Source: UBA6164 sp964344155 (GTDB lineage Bacteria; Patescibacteriota; Gracilibacteria; BD1-5; UBA6164). From it: a stretch of DNA of 64,000 bases. Below the pieces are notes generated by a model that saw only the letters and a program-made list of their open reading frames with translations, did not search any database and had not been told where the DNA came from. Position numbers and translations under genes: made by a program. Shown here one piece after another: positions 31,036-43,684 of this stretch (position 1 is the stretch's first letter; each line of letters begins with the position of its first letter). The stretch is taken from positions 19,518 through 83,517 of the forward strand of contig CAYFMG010000004.1 in NCBI GenBank assembly GCA_964344155.1. Direction: 5' to 3'.

Positions 31036-34000
31036 TTAGTAAGATCTAGAACCGAAATCAATTTCACTTGATAAATTAGTTGTAATACCAGTAGTTGTAT
31101 CAACATCATAAGTTATACCACTTTCAAGTAAAGTTAATTGTAGTGTATCAGCATCAGCTGTAGCACCAGTTACAATAACTTTATATGTTTCAGAACCACC
31201 ATTTGTAATTTCATCTAATCCTGCAGCTACGAAAGTTGCATCAGCAGCTAAATCAAATGTTAATGTATTACCAGAAACAGTACCAGAAATAGTATCTGAA
31301 CTATCTTCAATATTAACTAATGAGTAAGTTAAGCTTGAGTCAGCATCTGTAGTACCAAGAATAGAGAATTCTATAGTATCAACAGAAGTAACAGGAGCAT
31401 CATTACTTGCAGCTTTAGAGTTATCTCCAGTATTAGCAGATATAGTAATTTGTGGAGTTGTAGAAGATGATAAGCTAGCTGTAACACTTGGAGTAATAAG
31501 ACCTGGAACTACACTAAATCTATTAGAAGAAGTAGTAGAAAGATCAGTTACAGTTACAGTTTCACCAGATTCATCACCTGTAGCATCACTCATAGCAACA
31601 TTTTCAATTTCTACATTAGAAACAGAAGAACCAACTTTTTCGAAACCAATAACATCAGTTTCAATAGCTAATCTAAGTTCTGTAGAAGTTGTAGGTATTA
31701 CTAAGTTTGAAATATTTTCAAATGTAATAGTAGAACCATCTACTCATGAAGCTAATGTAAGAGTTTCAGCATCAGCTGTAACGAAAGTATCACTTCCATT
31801 AGATGTTGAAGCTGTAACAAGATTAGAAGCAGTTGAATCATTATTAATAGCAGAAACTATATCATCCCAATCAGGATCAGCAGCACCAGCACCATCATCC
31901 TCTACAGTTAATGTAATAGCAGAAGAAGTTGATGAAGCTACAACTACACCTGTAGTATCAGCACCACCAGAATTAATAATAACTTGGTATCCATTTGATT
32001 CTGTACCTTTAACATCAGCAGTAACAGTTAAATCACCTGCTGTAGTTGCATCTATAGTTGCAGCAGCAACAGTAGTAGCATCAGTTACATCTGAGTTAGC
32101 AGCTGTAGCAACTAAAGTATCACCTAAGTATAATTTAGCTGTTTTAGCAACAGTTTTTAAGTTTTCTGAAGCAGTAAATACAACAGTTTCAACTTTAACA
32201 TCTTCATTTGTAGATAAAGCATCTAATGAGAATACAGTTGCATCAGTACCTGAAAGGATAGTTTTAGTATCAGTATTATCTGTATTTTGACTATCAGCAG
32301 TTAAAGTAAGACTACCAGTATCAGATATAGTAATTACTTTATCAGATAAAGTACCACTTACTGAAACAGTATCAGTTTCATCATCTTCTAATGTAATTGT
32401 AGAAGCATCTAAAGTAACTTTAATTTGATCTTCAGAAGCATTATATATATCTGTAGTAGATAATGTAACAATAAATGTTTCACTTGAATCAGCAGCGATT
32501 TCAACTTGGAAACCATCAAAGCTAGCAACACCAGTAGCTAAACCAGAACCAGAAACTTTATCTAATAAGTTAGAATCAGAAACAGATCCTTTATATAATT
32601 TAACTTCAGTGATAACATCATTATCACCAGCAACAGTACCAGAAGCACCAATAGCACCAAAAGTACCATCATCATCAACTAATACAGTAACATTAGCTTC
32701 ACTCATAGTAACAGGTGAAGGTTTACCAGCTTTTACTTCAAATTGTAAAGCAACTAGATCAGAAGTACCTTTAACAACAGTAACATCAGCTAAAGGAACA
32801 TTTGAAACAGTAGCAGAAGTGTGTACAACTTCAACTTTCTTCCAAGTTAAAGAAGAAGGAGTTAAATCTGTAACAGTATTATCTTCATCAGTTTCTACAA
32901 CTTTAAATTGAGCAGTAGCAGTAGCATCAGCTATACTTAAAGTAATATCAGTAGAATCAGTTTGAGTGTCTAAAATATCACCTCTAACTGTTAATATAGT
33001 TGTACCTTGAGGTAGAGCTATATCTAAATCACTTTCAGAGTAAATAGTAGCAGAAGTTTGAGTAGTATCAGCACCTGTTAAATCATAAGAAGTACCATTT
33101 AATTCAAATTCTACATTTTCTATTACATCAGCATGAGTATGACCAGCAGTTTGGTTAGCTATAGTAATAGTAACACCTAAGTTATCTAATTCTAAGTTTT
33201 TACCAGCAACGTTAACTATTTTTAATTGACCAAATTCAACATCTTTTTTATCTTGTCTTACTTCGTCAGTAGTAGCATCTATAGCATAGATAGTTAATTC
33301 ACCAGCAGCAATAGTAACAGTAGTAAATGTTCCATCAGTAACAGTTACATTAACAGCATCGTAAGTAGAAGCTGTAGCGTTAATATCAACAACATTATCT
33401 AAAGTAAAAATAACTGTATCAGTAGCACCACCTAAGATGTCACCTTTAACTACAAGTTTTTCATTTTTACCTTCAGCTATTGTAATTGGATCAAAGTTGA
33501 AAGTTACATATTTACCTTCCATAGAAGCAACTGTTGAAATAACATTTCCATCCATAGATAAAGTTAAGTTTGCAATATTTAATTCTTGATCAATTGTACC
33601 AGTTTCTTTAAGAGTTACAGAAGAAATAACAACAGATTCATTATTATTAGTTGTGTTGTTAGTTAATCTGAATTCAGCTAATTCAGCTTGTTCTTCACCA
33701 GCTTTTACTGTAGCATTAACATCTGTATCAAGTACAGTTAATACAGCAGCAGTAGCAGATTTAACTTCAAAAGTATCAGAAACAATAGTAGCAGCTTCAA
33801 CAGTAGAAGATGCAGTAATGTTTTCTAATGAGATAGCGAATTCACCAGTATCGTCTTCAGCATTAACTTTAACTACTAAAGTAGTAGTTTCACCAGCTTT
33901 TACATTTAAAGCAGGAGAGAAAGTTAATACAGCTTCGTCATTAGAGTTGAAAGTTTTATATTTAGAAACTCTTTCTCCGTCAGCGAATACAGCAGCTCCG

Positions 34001-34863
34001 TCTACTGCAGAAGCAGCACCAAAACCAGTTCTTTTTAAATCAACAGAAGAAATAGATACATCTTCACTTCCAGCAGTAACATCAACAGCTAATACGCTAA
34101 CACCTTCAGCTATAAGAGGTAAGTCACCTCCAACTGGAGTATCAGCTGATAATTCAGCAGTTAATACATTATCACCAGAAACTACAACAGTTTCTTCAGT
34201 AGTTTCTTCTTCAGTAGTTTCTTCAGCAGTTTCTTCACCACATAAACCTAATAATTGTGATACTTCATCACAAGTTTCAGCAACTTCTTCAGAAGCTATA
34301 ATAGCGTTGTTACCAGCTTCGAAAACGAAACCTCTAGTAGCAGCAGTATCATAGTTAGAGAAGTTAGAAACAACTCCTTTAGATACAGCGAAATCTACAA
34401 CTTGTTCTTGCCAAGAAGCAGAGTTATTTGAATCGTAAGCATATTCATCACCAAATGCAGCTTTTACCATCATACCTACAGCTTCAGCTTTAGATATTTT
34501 AGCTTCTGGTCTGAAGTTATCATTAGCAGCAATTAAACCTGCATCTAATAAAGCTTCTACAGAATAACAAGCCCAAGTATTTGGAGTAGTTGCAGAAGTA
34601 TCTGCAAATGATCCGTCACAAGATGATTTTTTATCTAATCCTGCAACACCTCTAGCAACAGCAGCTATTTCTTGTCTTAATACATTTTGATTAAGGTTGT
34701 AAGCAGCAGTGTCGTCAGAGTGGTTATTAATATAACCTTTAGCAGCTAAAGCGTTAGCTGCTTCAATTTCAGTACTGCTTGATGCATATACTCCTGTAGA
34801 GAAAACCCCTGAAACAAGAGTAACTAATGCAACAGTAGCAGTAGCTTTTCTGAATAAGTTCAT
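31036..34863 (-). CDS. Giant surface protein with S-layer homology (SLH) domain
   Basis: 1275 residues. Signal peptide 1-27 (..LVTLVSGVFSTGVYASS). Residues ~30-200 resemble SLH repeats (EAANALAAKGYINNH, RQEIAAVARGVAGL, ALLDAGLIAANDNFRPEAKISKAEAVGMMVKAAFG), which bind the cell wall. A short Glu/Thr-rich linker (~205-230) is followed by ~1000 residues of Val/Thr/Asp/Ala-rich beta-sandwich repeats with almost no Cys, Trp or His. This is the likely main S-layer or surface coat protein. Only one of its many glycines is UGA (31744-31746); the rest are GGN, and GC content is clearly higher than around it, fitting very high expression. A TATAAT upstream overlaps the end of the glycosyltransferase gene. 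The terminator is at 30957-30997. Confidence 0.9.
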
Positions 34864-34905
34864 AAATAAATAAATTATTTAAATAAAAATAAAATATATG
34901 TAAAA

Positions 34906-35976
34906 TTATATAAAGCTGAAAATTTCATTTAATTGTTTTTCAAAAGTTTTACTTCAAAAATCTCTAGAAGTCTTTATTCAAGCTTTTCAAAGATTTTGCC
35001 TTAAACTAGGATCTAATAAAACAGAATAACTTTTTTCAATAAATTCTTTATCAGAATCTACCAAAAATCAGTTAACTCAATTTTTTATTATTTCTTTAGC
35101 TCAAGATTTATTATAAGATATCACAGGAACTCAAACACTCATAGACTCTAATATGACAAGTCAAAAAGAATCTATCTTTGAAGGAAATAAAAATAAACTA
35201 GACTTTGATAAAGTTTTAATAATTTGTTCTTTATCAATATGTCACAAAAACTTAATATTTTCTTCGGTATTAAATTTATTTTTGTACTTTTGTAAATTGC
35301 TTCAATCTCATCAGATTATCAAAACAAGATTAGGAACCTTGTTTTTCAATTCTAAATAAGTTTGAAAAATAAGTTTTAAGTTTTTACCTCTTCCCCATCT
35401 ACCATATGTAAATATAATATTTGACTCTGAAGTATTTTTTTTGTTTTCGCTGTTATGTTTCAAAAACTTATCATCCAAAACTGGATACAGTATTTTTGAA
35501 TCTAACTTATAAATATCCTTTATTGCTTTTTGTAAATATTTACTATTAGAGACTAATAGATCTATTTTTGTTATAATACTTTTTTCAAGCAATCATTTTC
35601 ACTTTATATATACATTTGCATTTTTACTATAATACCATGGATAATGATGGTGCCACCAAATAATTTTTGCTTTACTTCTAAATAATATTTTTGAAATCAC
35701 TCATACAAAATGCATAGGTGAATTTCAAATAAAAATATAATCTTTATCTTTTATATCATAAGCTATTTTAAAAACAGCTAATATTTTAAGTAGTTTAAAA
35801 TATTTTACTTCAAACTTATTTTTAGAAAATAAGTCTTTATTGTAAGAAAATGTATAAAAGGTAACATTATTATTATTTGAAAGAAAGTTTGATAAATAGA
35901 TCATCATATTAGAAGCTCATCATACTTTGGTTAAATAAGCATGAAGAACTGCTATTTTTTTATTTGTTGGAATCAT
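34906..35976 (-). CDS. GT4-family glycosyltransferase
   Basis: 356 residues. N-terminal half with a Rossmann-like start (KIAVLHAYLTKVGGASNM) and IIWWHHHYPWYYS; C-terminal half with FTYGRWGRGKNLKLIFQ and the E-x7-E type nucleotide-sugar motif in DSFGLVILESMSVGVPVI. Such enzymes move a sugar from a nucleotide donor to a surface glycan or protein. It lies immediately upstream of the S-layer gene on the same strand, so S-layer or wall glycosylation is a reasonable guess. Its last codons overlap the -10 region of the S-layer gene. Confidence 0.9.
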
Positions 35977-36373
35977 AATTATGGTATAGCAAAATACAAA
36001 GGTTAAAGCCTTAACCCAAAAGTTGTTTACAACTCTGGGAAACAATCCAATAAATCATTATTGAACTATTCCCCAAAGTCATAATAGACCATTTGAATCA
36101 AAACTATTTTATATATATAAAAATTGTTTTTCCTAATTAAAGGAATTATTTTTTCAGATCATGTTAAAGACCAAACTATTTAACGTGGGTAATTTTAACT
36201 CTTTTAATTATTAAATCAACCACCAGACAGTATATTTCACCCAATCTTCACATAAAAGAAATGTGAAGATTTTGTGAATAAAGAAAGTTATTTTTATGTC
36301 AACTATTCAACTATTCCCTAAAACAAAATAAAACCCTAGAATTTAATCTAAGGTTTTATTTTTATATTTTTTT
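35977..36373. other. ~400-base non-coding stretch rich in small hairpins
   Basis: No frame stays open on either strand with either code. Visible stems: GGTTAA/TTAACC (36001-36016), AGTTG/CAACT (36021-36034), an 11-bp stem AATCTTCACAT/ATGTGAAGATT (36243-36271) and a terminator at 36327-36360. The motif AACTATTCCC occurs twice (about 36065 and 36310). The stretch may encode a structured RNA on either strand; it does not match the cores of RNase P RNA, tmRNA or SRP RNA that I know. Confidence 0.5.
36327..36360. terminator. Terminator of the pilus operon (bidirectional)
   Basis: AATAAAACC(C)TAGA / TCTA(A)GGTTTTATT with loop ATTTAA; T-runs on both sides; 14 bases past the pilC stop on the minus strand. 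Confidence 0.75.
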
Positions 36374-37546
36374 CTATCAACCAGAAACAGTATCTGCTAA
36401 ATTCATAATTGGTTGCATTATAGCAAGAGCTATAAATCATACAATAATTGCTAAAGTAACTATAATAAATGGTTCTAGTAATTTATTTAAAACTCTTATA
36501 GTATTGTCTACTTCTTCATCATAAAAATCAGCAACTTTTAATATTGTTTGATCAAGTTTAGCTGTTTGTTCTCAAACTTGTATCATTTGAATCATCATTT
36601 CTGGAAACAATTTATCTCAATCTAAAGACTCCCATATTTTTATTCAAACAGATATATCTTCTGCTAAAAGTAATAATCTTTGTTTGTAAACTTCATTTCA
36701 TACAGCTGATGATGTTATCTTTAAACTTTCAACAACAGAAACTCAAGATCATACTAATCATGAAAAGATTCTTGAAAACTTTGATAGTATTAGTTTTCTA
36801 TTTATTTCTCAAAAGATAGGTATTTTTAGTATTAATCAGTCAAATACATATTTTCAATCTGGTGTTCTTTTCCATATAACAACTAATATATATATTATTA
36901 TCAAGATAAGTATAAATATAAACCAATAATTACTAAACATATCAGATACCCACATTAATACCTTAGTTGATCATGGTAGAGTTGATTTATCATCAAATAT
37001 TTCTAGAAGTTTTGGAACAATCATTGTCATCATAACCGATATAACACCAATAACCACAATAATAATAAACATTGGGTACATCATAGCTGATTTTATTTTT
37101 CAACTAATTGATTCTACTTTTTCTATTTGTGAAGCCAGGTCTTTTAATACAGTATTTAACTGTCATGTCTTTTCTCAAGATTTTATTATACCTATTTCAG
37201 CTTCCTCAAAACTAGCAGGAAACTTCTCTAAACAAGAAGACAAAGTGTTTCATTCTTTCAAATCTTCACAAAATCTTCACAAAACTTTTTTGAATACAGG
37301 ATTCTTTTCTTGGGCTTCTAGTACTCATACAGCTTTTAATAAAGTCATTCAAGCATTGGTCATTGTAGCTAACAAACGATAAAATATAACTTTTTCTTTT
37401 GTTTTAACTGTTTGCATAGAAACAACAAAATTATTTAACTGATCCATAAAACTACTAGACTTTGTGTCAGTAGTAGTTTGTGTAATAACATCATCATTAC
37501 TTTGTGAAGATTTTTTTTCTTCATCTAATATTAAGAAATCAGTCAT
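36374..37546 (-). CDS. pilC: Type IV pilus inner-membrane platform protein PilC/GspF
   Basis: 390 residues, normal length. PilC is the cytoplasmic-membrane platform on which PilB works. Two T2SSF domains are visible: FYRLLATMTNAGMTLLKAVGVL...FEEAEIGIIKSGEKTG (first), then three membrane helices in total (SAMMYPMFIIIVVIGVISVMMTMI; YWFIFILILIIIYILV; PFIIVTLAIIVGFIALAIMQPI at the C-terminus) around the second domain (SKFSRIFSGLVGSGVSVVESL). It follows pilB by 26 bases on the same strand. Absconditabacteria and Gracilibacteria are thought to hold on to host or prey with pili, which would fit. Confidence 0.93.
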
Positions 37547-37572
37547 ATTTTATTATTAATAATTAATTATTT

Positions 37573-38835
37573 CTATCATTTTTGAGTTTTAGATACTCTA
37601 TATACTTCTTCTAAACTAGTTAATCCATTTAAAGCTTTCATTATACCATCTTGTTCTAAAGAAACCATTCCGTCTTTTATTGCCTGTCTATTTATATTAA
37701 AAGCAGAAGATCAAGATAAAATCATTTCTTTTACTCAAGGGGTTATTTCTAAAACCTCATATAATCAAACTCTTCATCTATATCATGTTCCATCACATTT
37801 ATCACATCAAACAGGTTCATAGAAATATGGATTTTTTAATTTATCTCAAACTCTTGAACTTAATTCTTGTTTGTTTGTAATACTTATAGCATTTTTTACA
37901 CTAGACAATGTTTGTGATCAAACTTCTTTTAAACTTATTTTTTTCTTACAAGTACATAGTTTCTTTACAAGTCTTTGGGCTATAATAGCATTTACAGAAG
38001 CTGGTATTAAAAATGCTTGTACTCACATATTTAATATTCTTGTAATTGTTTCAGCTGCATTGTTTGTATGGATTGTCGACAACACCAAGTGTCATGTCAA
38101 AGATGCTTCTATCGCTATATCAACAGTTTCTTTGTCCCTCATTTCTCATACCATTATTATATCTGGGTCTTGTCTAAGAGCTGTCCTTAATCAATTTGCA
38201 AATGTGTATCAAATATCTGGTTTTACCTGAGATTGACTTATTCAATCAACTTGATTTTCAACAGGATCTTCTAGTGTCATTATATTAACTCATATTTTAT
38301 TCAATCTAGTCAAAGCTGAGTATAGTGTTGTAGATTTACCTGATCAAGTTGGTCATGATGTAAGAATAATACCATTTGGTAAAGATATGGCTTTTTTTAT
38401 TAATTCAAAGTTTCTTCACTCTATTCATAAATCATTTAACGATGGAATTGTTTTACTTTTATCAACAATTCTCATTACAACTTTTTCTCAGTGTACTGTT
38501 GGTAAAGTAGAAACTCTCAGATCTAAAGCTTTTGTTTCTATAGTAGTACTAATTCTACCATCTTGAGGAATACGAGATTCATCTATTTTTAAATCTGACA
38601 TTATTTTAAATCTAGCAACAATTCAACTGTGAAGAAAGTTTTGATACTCAAGTATTTCTCTTAACTCTCAATCTAATCTATATCTTAATCTAACATATGA
38701 AGTAAGTGGTTCTATATGTATATCTGAAGACTCTCAAAGAACTGCGGCTAATATAATATAGTCGCATATTTCTTGTATATTGTCTCATTTATAAGCTAAG
38801 TCTTTTAGCTTAGTAACCACTTCTTTATAAGTCAT
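37573..38835 (-). CDS. pilB: Type IV pilus assembly ATPase PilB/GspE
   Basis: 420 residues; the family normally has ~550, and the N-terminal GspE_N domain is missing here. Motifs: Walker A TSGPTGSGKSTTL (several glycines UGA), Asp box, Walker B with VGEMRDKETVDIAIEASLTGHLVLSTIHTN, and the C-terminal zinc site (CTCKKK ... CDKCDGTGYRGR). PilB hydrolyses ATP to extend the pilus. The gene starts 2 bases after the stop of the PilO-like gene upstream. No retraction ATPase pilT is seen in the window. Confidence 0.94.
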
Positions 38836-38837
38836 AT

Positions 38838-40058
38838 TTATTTTTTTAATTTATTATATATAGGTGTTATTACTTCTTCTATAACTATAGATCTTTTATA
38901 TAATTCTTCCAACTTGTCTTTTATTTTAAGTTCTTTTCTTATATTTAAAACTTCTTTATTTAATTCTTTTAATGTATTATTATCCTTTTTTAAGTTAATA
39001 ACTTCTACTGCATTTAAATTTGTTTTCTTTAATTCTAGATTAACAAGTCCTTGTACTTCTTTATGTTTATTTAAAACATTTGTTATAAACTCTTCTATTT
39101 TATATGTAGGTTGTCATTTTACATAAAACTTTAAAATTACATTTATTTCAAAATTATCATTTCATTGAGTTTTTATTATAAAATCTTTTAGGTCTTTTGT
39201 TTTTCTTGATATATAAGATGAATCTATATAGTTTTTCATTGAAATTCTATCTATATCTACTATTTGTTTTTCAAATATATTATAGTCTCTAGAATATCTA
39301 TCCCCTTCTAATACTTTTTTGATTCAATTTTTAGATAAAAATGAATCATCTGTATTTAAATAGATATCACTACCTTCAACTGATATATTTCATACATTTT
39401 CAATAAAGTATAAAAATTCTATAATTCCTCTTTTAGTTCAAATTAAAGTAAGATTTAATGGTATATAAAAAATATTTGAATCTAAAGATTCTCAAGTTGA
39501 GAAATCTTTTAATAAAACTACTTTTCAAATTCATATAGAACTATTTGTTGATAAGTTAAAACTTTCTAGTATAGATTCTACATAATTTACAAACTTATAA
39601 TCTGTTAAAACATTGTCTTCTCATAAGTCAACAGCATTTTCTGAATAAGAAGGTAATACTTCCCTAATTCTTGATATATTTTTTGCTACTTTTTCTTTAT
39701 TTTCTTCACTATTAAGACTTAATTGTTTTGTTTCTAAAAAGTCTTTATAAGAAGCACTTGTTGTATTTACTAAATTATCACTGTAAAAATCCGTTGTCAT
39801 ATTTTTCAATATTTCACTAACTACTCTGTTTGAATCTCAAGAATCTGTTAAAACTCTAAATTCTGTGAAACTTATTCATGATTTATCTACTCTTTGAATA
39901 GTATTATATAAATTTCTAGTTGTTTCCTTTTTGGCTTCTATTTCAGTTATTCTAGGAAAAATATTACTAACTACAAACAATACTAACAAAATAGTTAATA
40001 TAAAGTAAAAAGTAAAATGTATAATTATTCCGTTTTCTTCCCTTTTTGATCTGTTCAT
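38838..40058 (-). CDS. PilO-like pilus assembly protein
   Basis: 406 residues. Basic N-terminus, one membrane helix at ~14-34 (HFTFYFILTILLVLFVVSNI), then coiled coil and alpha/beta segments outside the membrane with a repeated NIFYIPLNLTL / EFLYFIENV pattern, and a C-terminal coiled coil. The topology and operon place fit PilN/PilO-type alignment proteins that link PilM-side components to the pilus machine; sequence similarity is too weak to say which. It lies 2 bases from the genes on both sides. Confidence 0.6.
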
Positions 40059-40060
40059 AA

Positions 40061-40903
40061 TTATTTTAGGTTATATTTTAATTTTAAATTAAAAACTGTT
40101 TTATTGGTAAAGTCTATTTTTCATCAGATTATTTTTTCTGATTTAAATACTTTTTGTCTATCTATTATTGTAAATACGTCCGATTTTTTCTCTATAAAAT
40201 TTAAAAAACTATTAGCTATCGATAAACTTGTTCCTTTTACGTTTGTATTAGCTGAACCATCAAATCATCTAAGTCCTTTTTCATATCAAGCTGAATATGC
40301 TGTACAATTCATTGTTAACACTTCTTTTTGAGAATCAATTATTATAGAATCACACTGTATTTTTTGTTTATCTAAGCTATCAAAATCATTTTTTAGATCA
40401 TCAAATTTATTCATAATATCTAAAACCTTTAATTTATCTTCAGATTTATTTGCTAAAAATAAAACCTCTTTTGTTTTAGTAAAGTTTTCTATTTCATATA
40501 ATCTTTCCAAAATATGCAATATACTACTTTTTTGAGACTCTTTTAAAGAATTTAGTTTATTTGTATAGTCAACTTGTAAAGATGATATAGAAGAACAAAA
40601 TGGTGAAACATTTTCTATATCACTTAAAAACACTGGACATATAGGATCTAAAATATTTGAATTTTTAAAGTTTTCATCATTTTGTATGTAAATATACAAG
40701 AAAAGAGTTGATGCAACTGCTATTCAAAATAAAAAGATTGTTTGAAAAAAAGATCAAGCTTTTGAAATATAGAAAAACAAATCTCTATTGCTTTCCTTTT
40801 TAATTTTGTTTACTTCTTCAACTAAACTTGAATCATCACTAAAATCATCAAATATATTTGATGTTTCTATTTCAGGATTTATTTCCTTGTTTTTTTCAGC
40901 CAT
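40061..40903 (-). CDS. PilN-like pilus operon membrane protein
   Basis: 280 residues. The cytosolic N-terminus (~1-45) is acidic, then one membrane helix (~47-68, GSFFQTIFLFGIAVASTLFLYIYI) and an outer domain with coiled coil (SSLQVDYTNKLNSLKES.. ILERLYEIENF). Ends in beta-rich sequence (KTVFNLKLKYNL). Start chosen at ATG 40903, MAEKNKE, rather than the earlier in-frame ATG. First gene of the pilus operon here; the topology is PilN/PilO-like, but the assignment rests mainly on context. Confidence 0.55.
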
Positions 40904-40991
40904 AAGGTATATATAATAAAATAACTGATTTAATATTATCATATATTTTTCAAAAAAACAAAAAAATAGCCTATAAAGTTATTAAATATCT

Positions 40992-43607
40992 TTATAAACT
41001 ATTTTCTAGTACCTCTAAAAGGCTTTGATTTCTTCATTTCTTTATGTTTATATTCTTTGGGAATGCATCAAAGAATTTTTCTCACCAAGCAGTAGAAATT
41101 ATTCTATTATCAAGTAAAATTACTAATCCCCTATCTTTTTTTGTTCTAATTAACCTTCAAAATCACTGTTTTAACTTAATAATAGCTTTTGGTATAGAGT
41201 ATTCTTTAAAAGAATCTTCAAAAAATACACTTCTAGCTTGAAATATAGGATCTGTTGGTACTGAAAAAGGAAACTTATGAATAACTAGGTATTTTATATC
41301 GTCTCAAGGAATATCCACTCACTCCCAGAAACTATCTGTTCAAAGCAGTATTGAGTTTTTTGGACTATTCAAAAAAGAACTTATTAGTTTTATTTTACTT
41401 CAAGCTATTCATTGAGCATATAAAGATATTCCCTCTTTTTTTAAATCATTATTCAAAGATGTATATATTTCCCTAATTACAGCAAAACTTGTAAGTAGTG
41501 TTAAAACCTTTCATTTCACTATAGAAAAAAATCTTCACAAAAACTTCACATTTGTATCCAGGTTATTTTTTATATGTCATAAATCTGTTGGTATAAAAAG
41601 TGTTGCTTGTTTTTTATAATCAAAATCACTTTCAAAAGAATAAAAACTAAAATTATCCAAAAATAGTAATTTTTTAAAATAATCAAATTTTCAATTTATT
41701 TGAAGAGTTGCTGAAGTTAAAATACAAGAGCTTAATTTATCCCATAAATTCTTTTGTAAATATTCTCAAGGGTTTAATAAAGTATATTCAAAGCTAAGTC
41801 AACTATTATCATTTAAGCTTATTATTTTTATATATGTAGACTCCGCTTTTTTGTCTAACATTATTTTAATAGTGTCTATATATCACTGAAACAAAGCTAT
41901 TTCTTTAGAAAAATCATATTCTTTTTCTATTGATAAAATGTCTATTATGTTTACAAATCATAAATTTACTTTTTGTAATATATTTTCATAATCAATATCT
42001 GAAAAAAAATCTTTTTTTAAAAGCACTGTTTTAAATAAACTATCTGCATTTGTATTTCTACTTACATAATTAAAACAATAATCATCTAATAATTCTAATC
42101 TAGATATAATATCCCCTTTTAGTTTTAAAAAGTTTATTTTTTTAGCTTCTATTTTTGACAAAATCTTTTCTGTTAATTCAAATGTGTCTACTAAACTAGT
42201 TAAACTATATTTTTGTTTTAAGGAATCTGTAACAGAATCTTCTATATTATGTCACTCATCTATAACTAAATTATTTAGTTTTGTCAGTATTGGTGTTTTT
42301 GTGTTTATATCAGAAAATAATAAACTATGATTTATAATTATTATATTTGAACTTTCTAGTCTTTGTCTAGCTTTGTATAAATATTCATACTTTTTATAAA
42401 GATTTTTATCACTGAGCGCTCAAAAACTATCAGCATTAATAATTCTTAAAAAAGAAAACTCCTGTCAAAAATAATTAAGTTCATCTAGTTCTCAATATTT
42501 TGTTTCAAAAATCCATAAAAGTATTTTGGATAAAAATCAAACTTTTGTATATGTAAAATCTTCTATCCAAAATTCATCGAAAAAAGATTTAACACTCAAA
42601 TAATTTCTTTTTCATTTTAATTTTGTATAATTAAATTTTATATTTAAGTTTTCTTTTAAATAATTTAAATCTTTGGAATATAGTTGATCTTGAAGTGTTT
42701 TTGTTTTTGTTGATATAAAAATTTTCTCTCAAGTTTTTACTGAATGTATAATAGAAGGAATTAAATATGCAAAACTTTTTCATAGTCATGTTGGGGCTTC
42801 TATAACTGTCTTTTTTGAATTATTAAAAGAGTCCATTACCATGTTTGTCATCTTTAATTGATTCTCTCTTTTCTCTACTTTATCAATAGAATCAAAGATA
42901 TTGGACATGTTGTCATTTTTTATATTTGTGTCTATTACTATTTGTCTATTATTGTCTAACTCTCAAATTTTATCTAATATTTTTTTCTCAAAATCATTGA
43001 ATTTCAAATTTGAATCTATATTCAAAAAAAGGAAATCTCTTAAGTATTCTATATTTTTATCTTCTGATTTATTAAATATATAATAAAGCAGATGTTTTTT
43101 TTCTTTAGTTAATTTATTAAACTTCCCTTTTAATTTTTCAAATAATCTTATAGTTGCTTTAACATCATTTAATGCTCTGTGAGCTCAAGAAAATCAAATT
43201 CAAAAAGAGTTACTAAGCATCTCCAAATTTAAAGAGACTTCTTTAAAACATAAAATATTAGAAATAAAAAAAGTGTCTATAATTATATTATTTTTTACAT
43301 CTAATCATTCCCTAAACAAAAAATCTACATCAAAACTTACATTGTGTCATAAAATAGGTAAATCTCATATAAAATCTGATAACTCCTGTTTTATATCTCC
43401 AAACTTAGGCGCTCATAAAACATCCTCATTTTTTATATTAGTTATATTTGATATAATATCTGGGATATCTGTTTCTGGATCAATTAAAGAATTATATGTG
43501 TCTATTATCTCAAATGTTTTCTCATCAAACTTTACAGCAGCTATTTCTATAATCTTATCATTATATTTATCTAGCCCTGTAGTTTCTAAATCAAAGCAAA
43601 TTATCAT
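40992..43607 (-). CDS. dinG: DnaQ-DinG fusion: 3'-5' exonuclease plus XPD-type helicase
   Basis: 871 residues. N-terminal DEDD exonuclease: ExoI FDLETTGLDKYNDKIIE (Asp6/Glu8), ExoII HNVSFDVDFL, ExoIII HRALNDVKAT. C-terminal SF2 helicase related to DinG/XPD: Walker A region near residue ~265 (APTGLGKS-like, with UGA glycines), DEGHNIEDSV at ~449, and a C-terminal motif VI part with RGGLIRTKKDRGLVI. The exonuclease-DinG arrangement is known from Firmicutes; such proteins resolve damaged or structured DNA. It lies upstream of the pilus operon and reads in the same direction, about 90 bases apart. TAA at 40992-40994. Confidence 0.92.
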
Positions 43608-43684
43608 ATTTTTTAAAATAAATCTTGAATAAAATATATACTTACATATAATATACTTAATAATAGCAATTAACAAAAACTAAA

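Noticed and set aside
32609..34354. Long + strand frames (100 and 233 codons) opposite the S-layer gene
   Set aside because: They mirror the third-codon-position pattern of the Thr/Ala/Val-rich S-layer gene on the other strand; the sequence is low complexity, without start signals.
37261..37290. Short direct repeat ATCTTCACAAA, also seen near 41530 and 36245
   Set aside because: Two of the places lie in pilC and dinG and encode normal parts of those proteins; the similarity is explained by AT-rich codon use.
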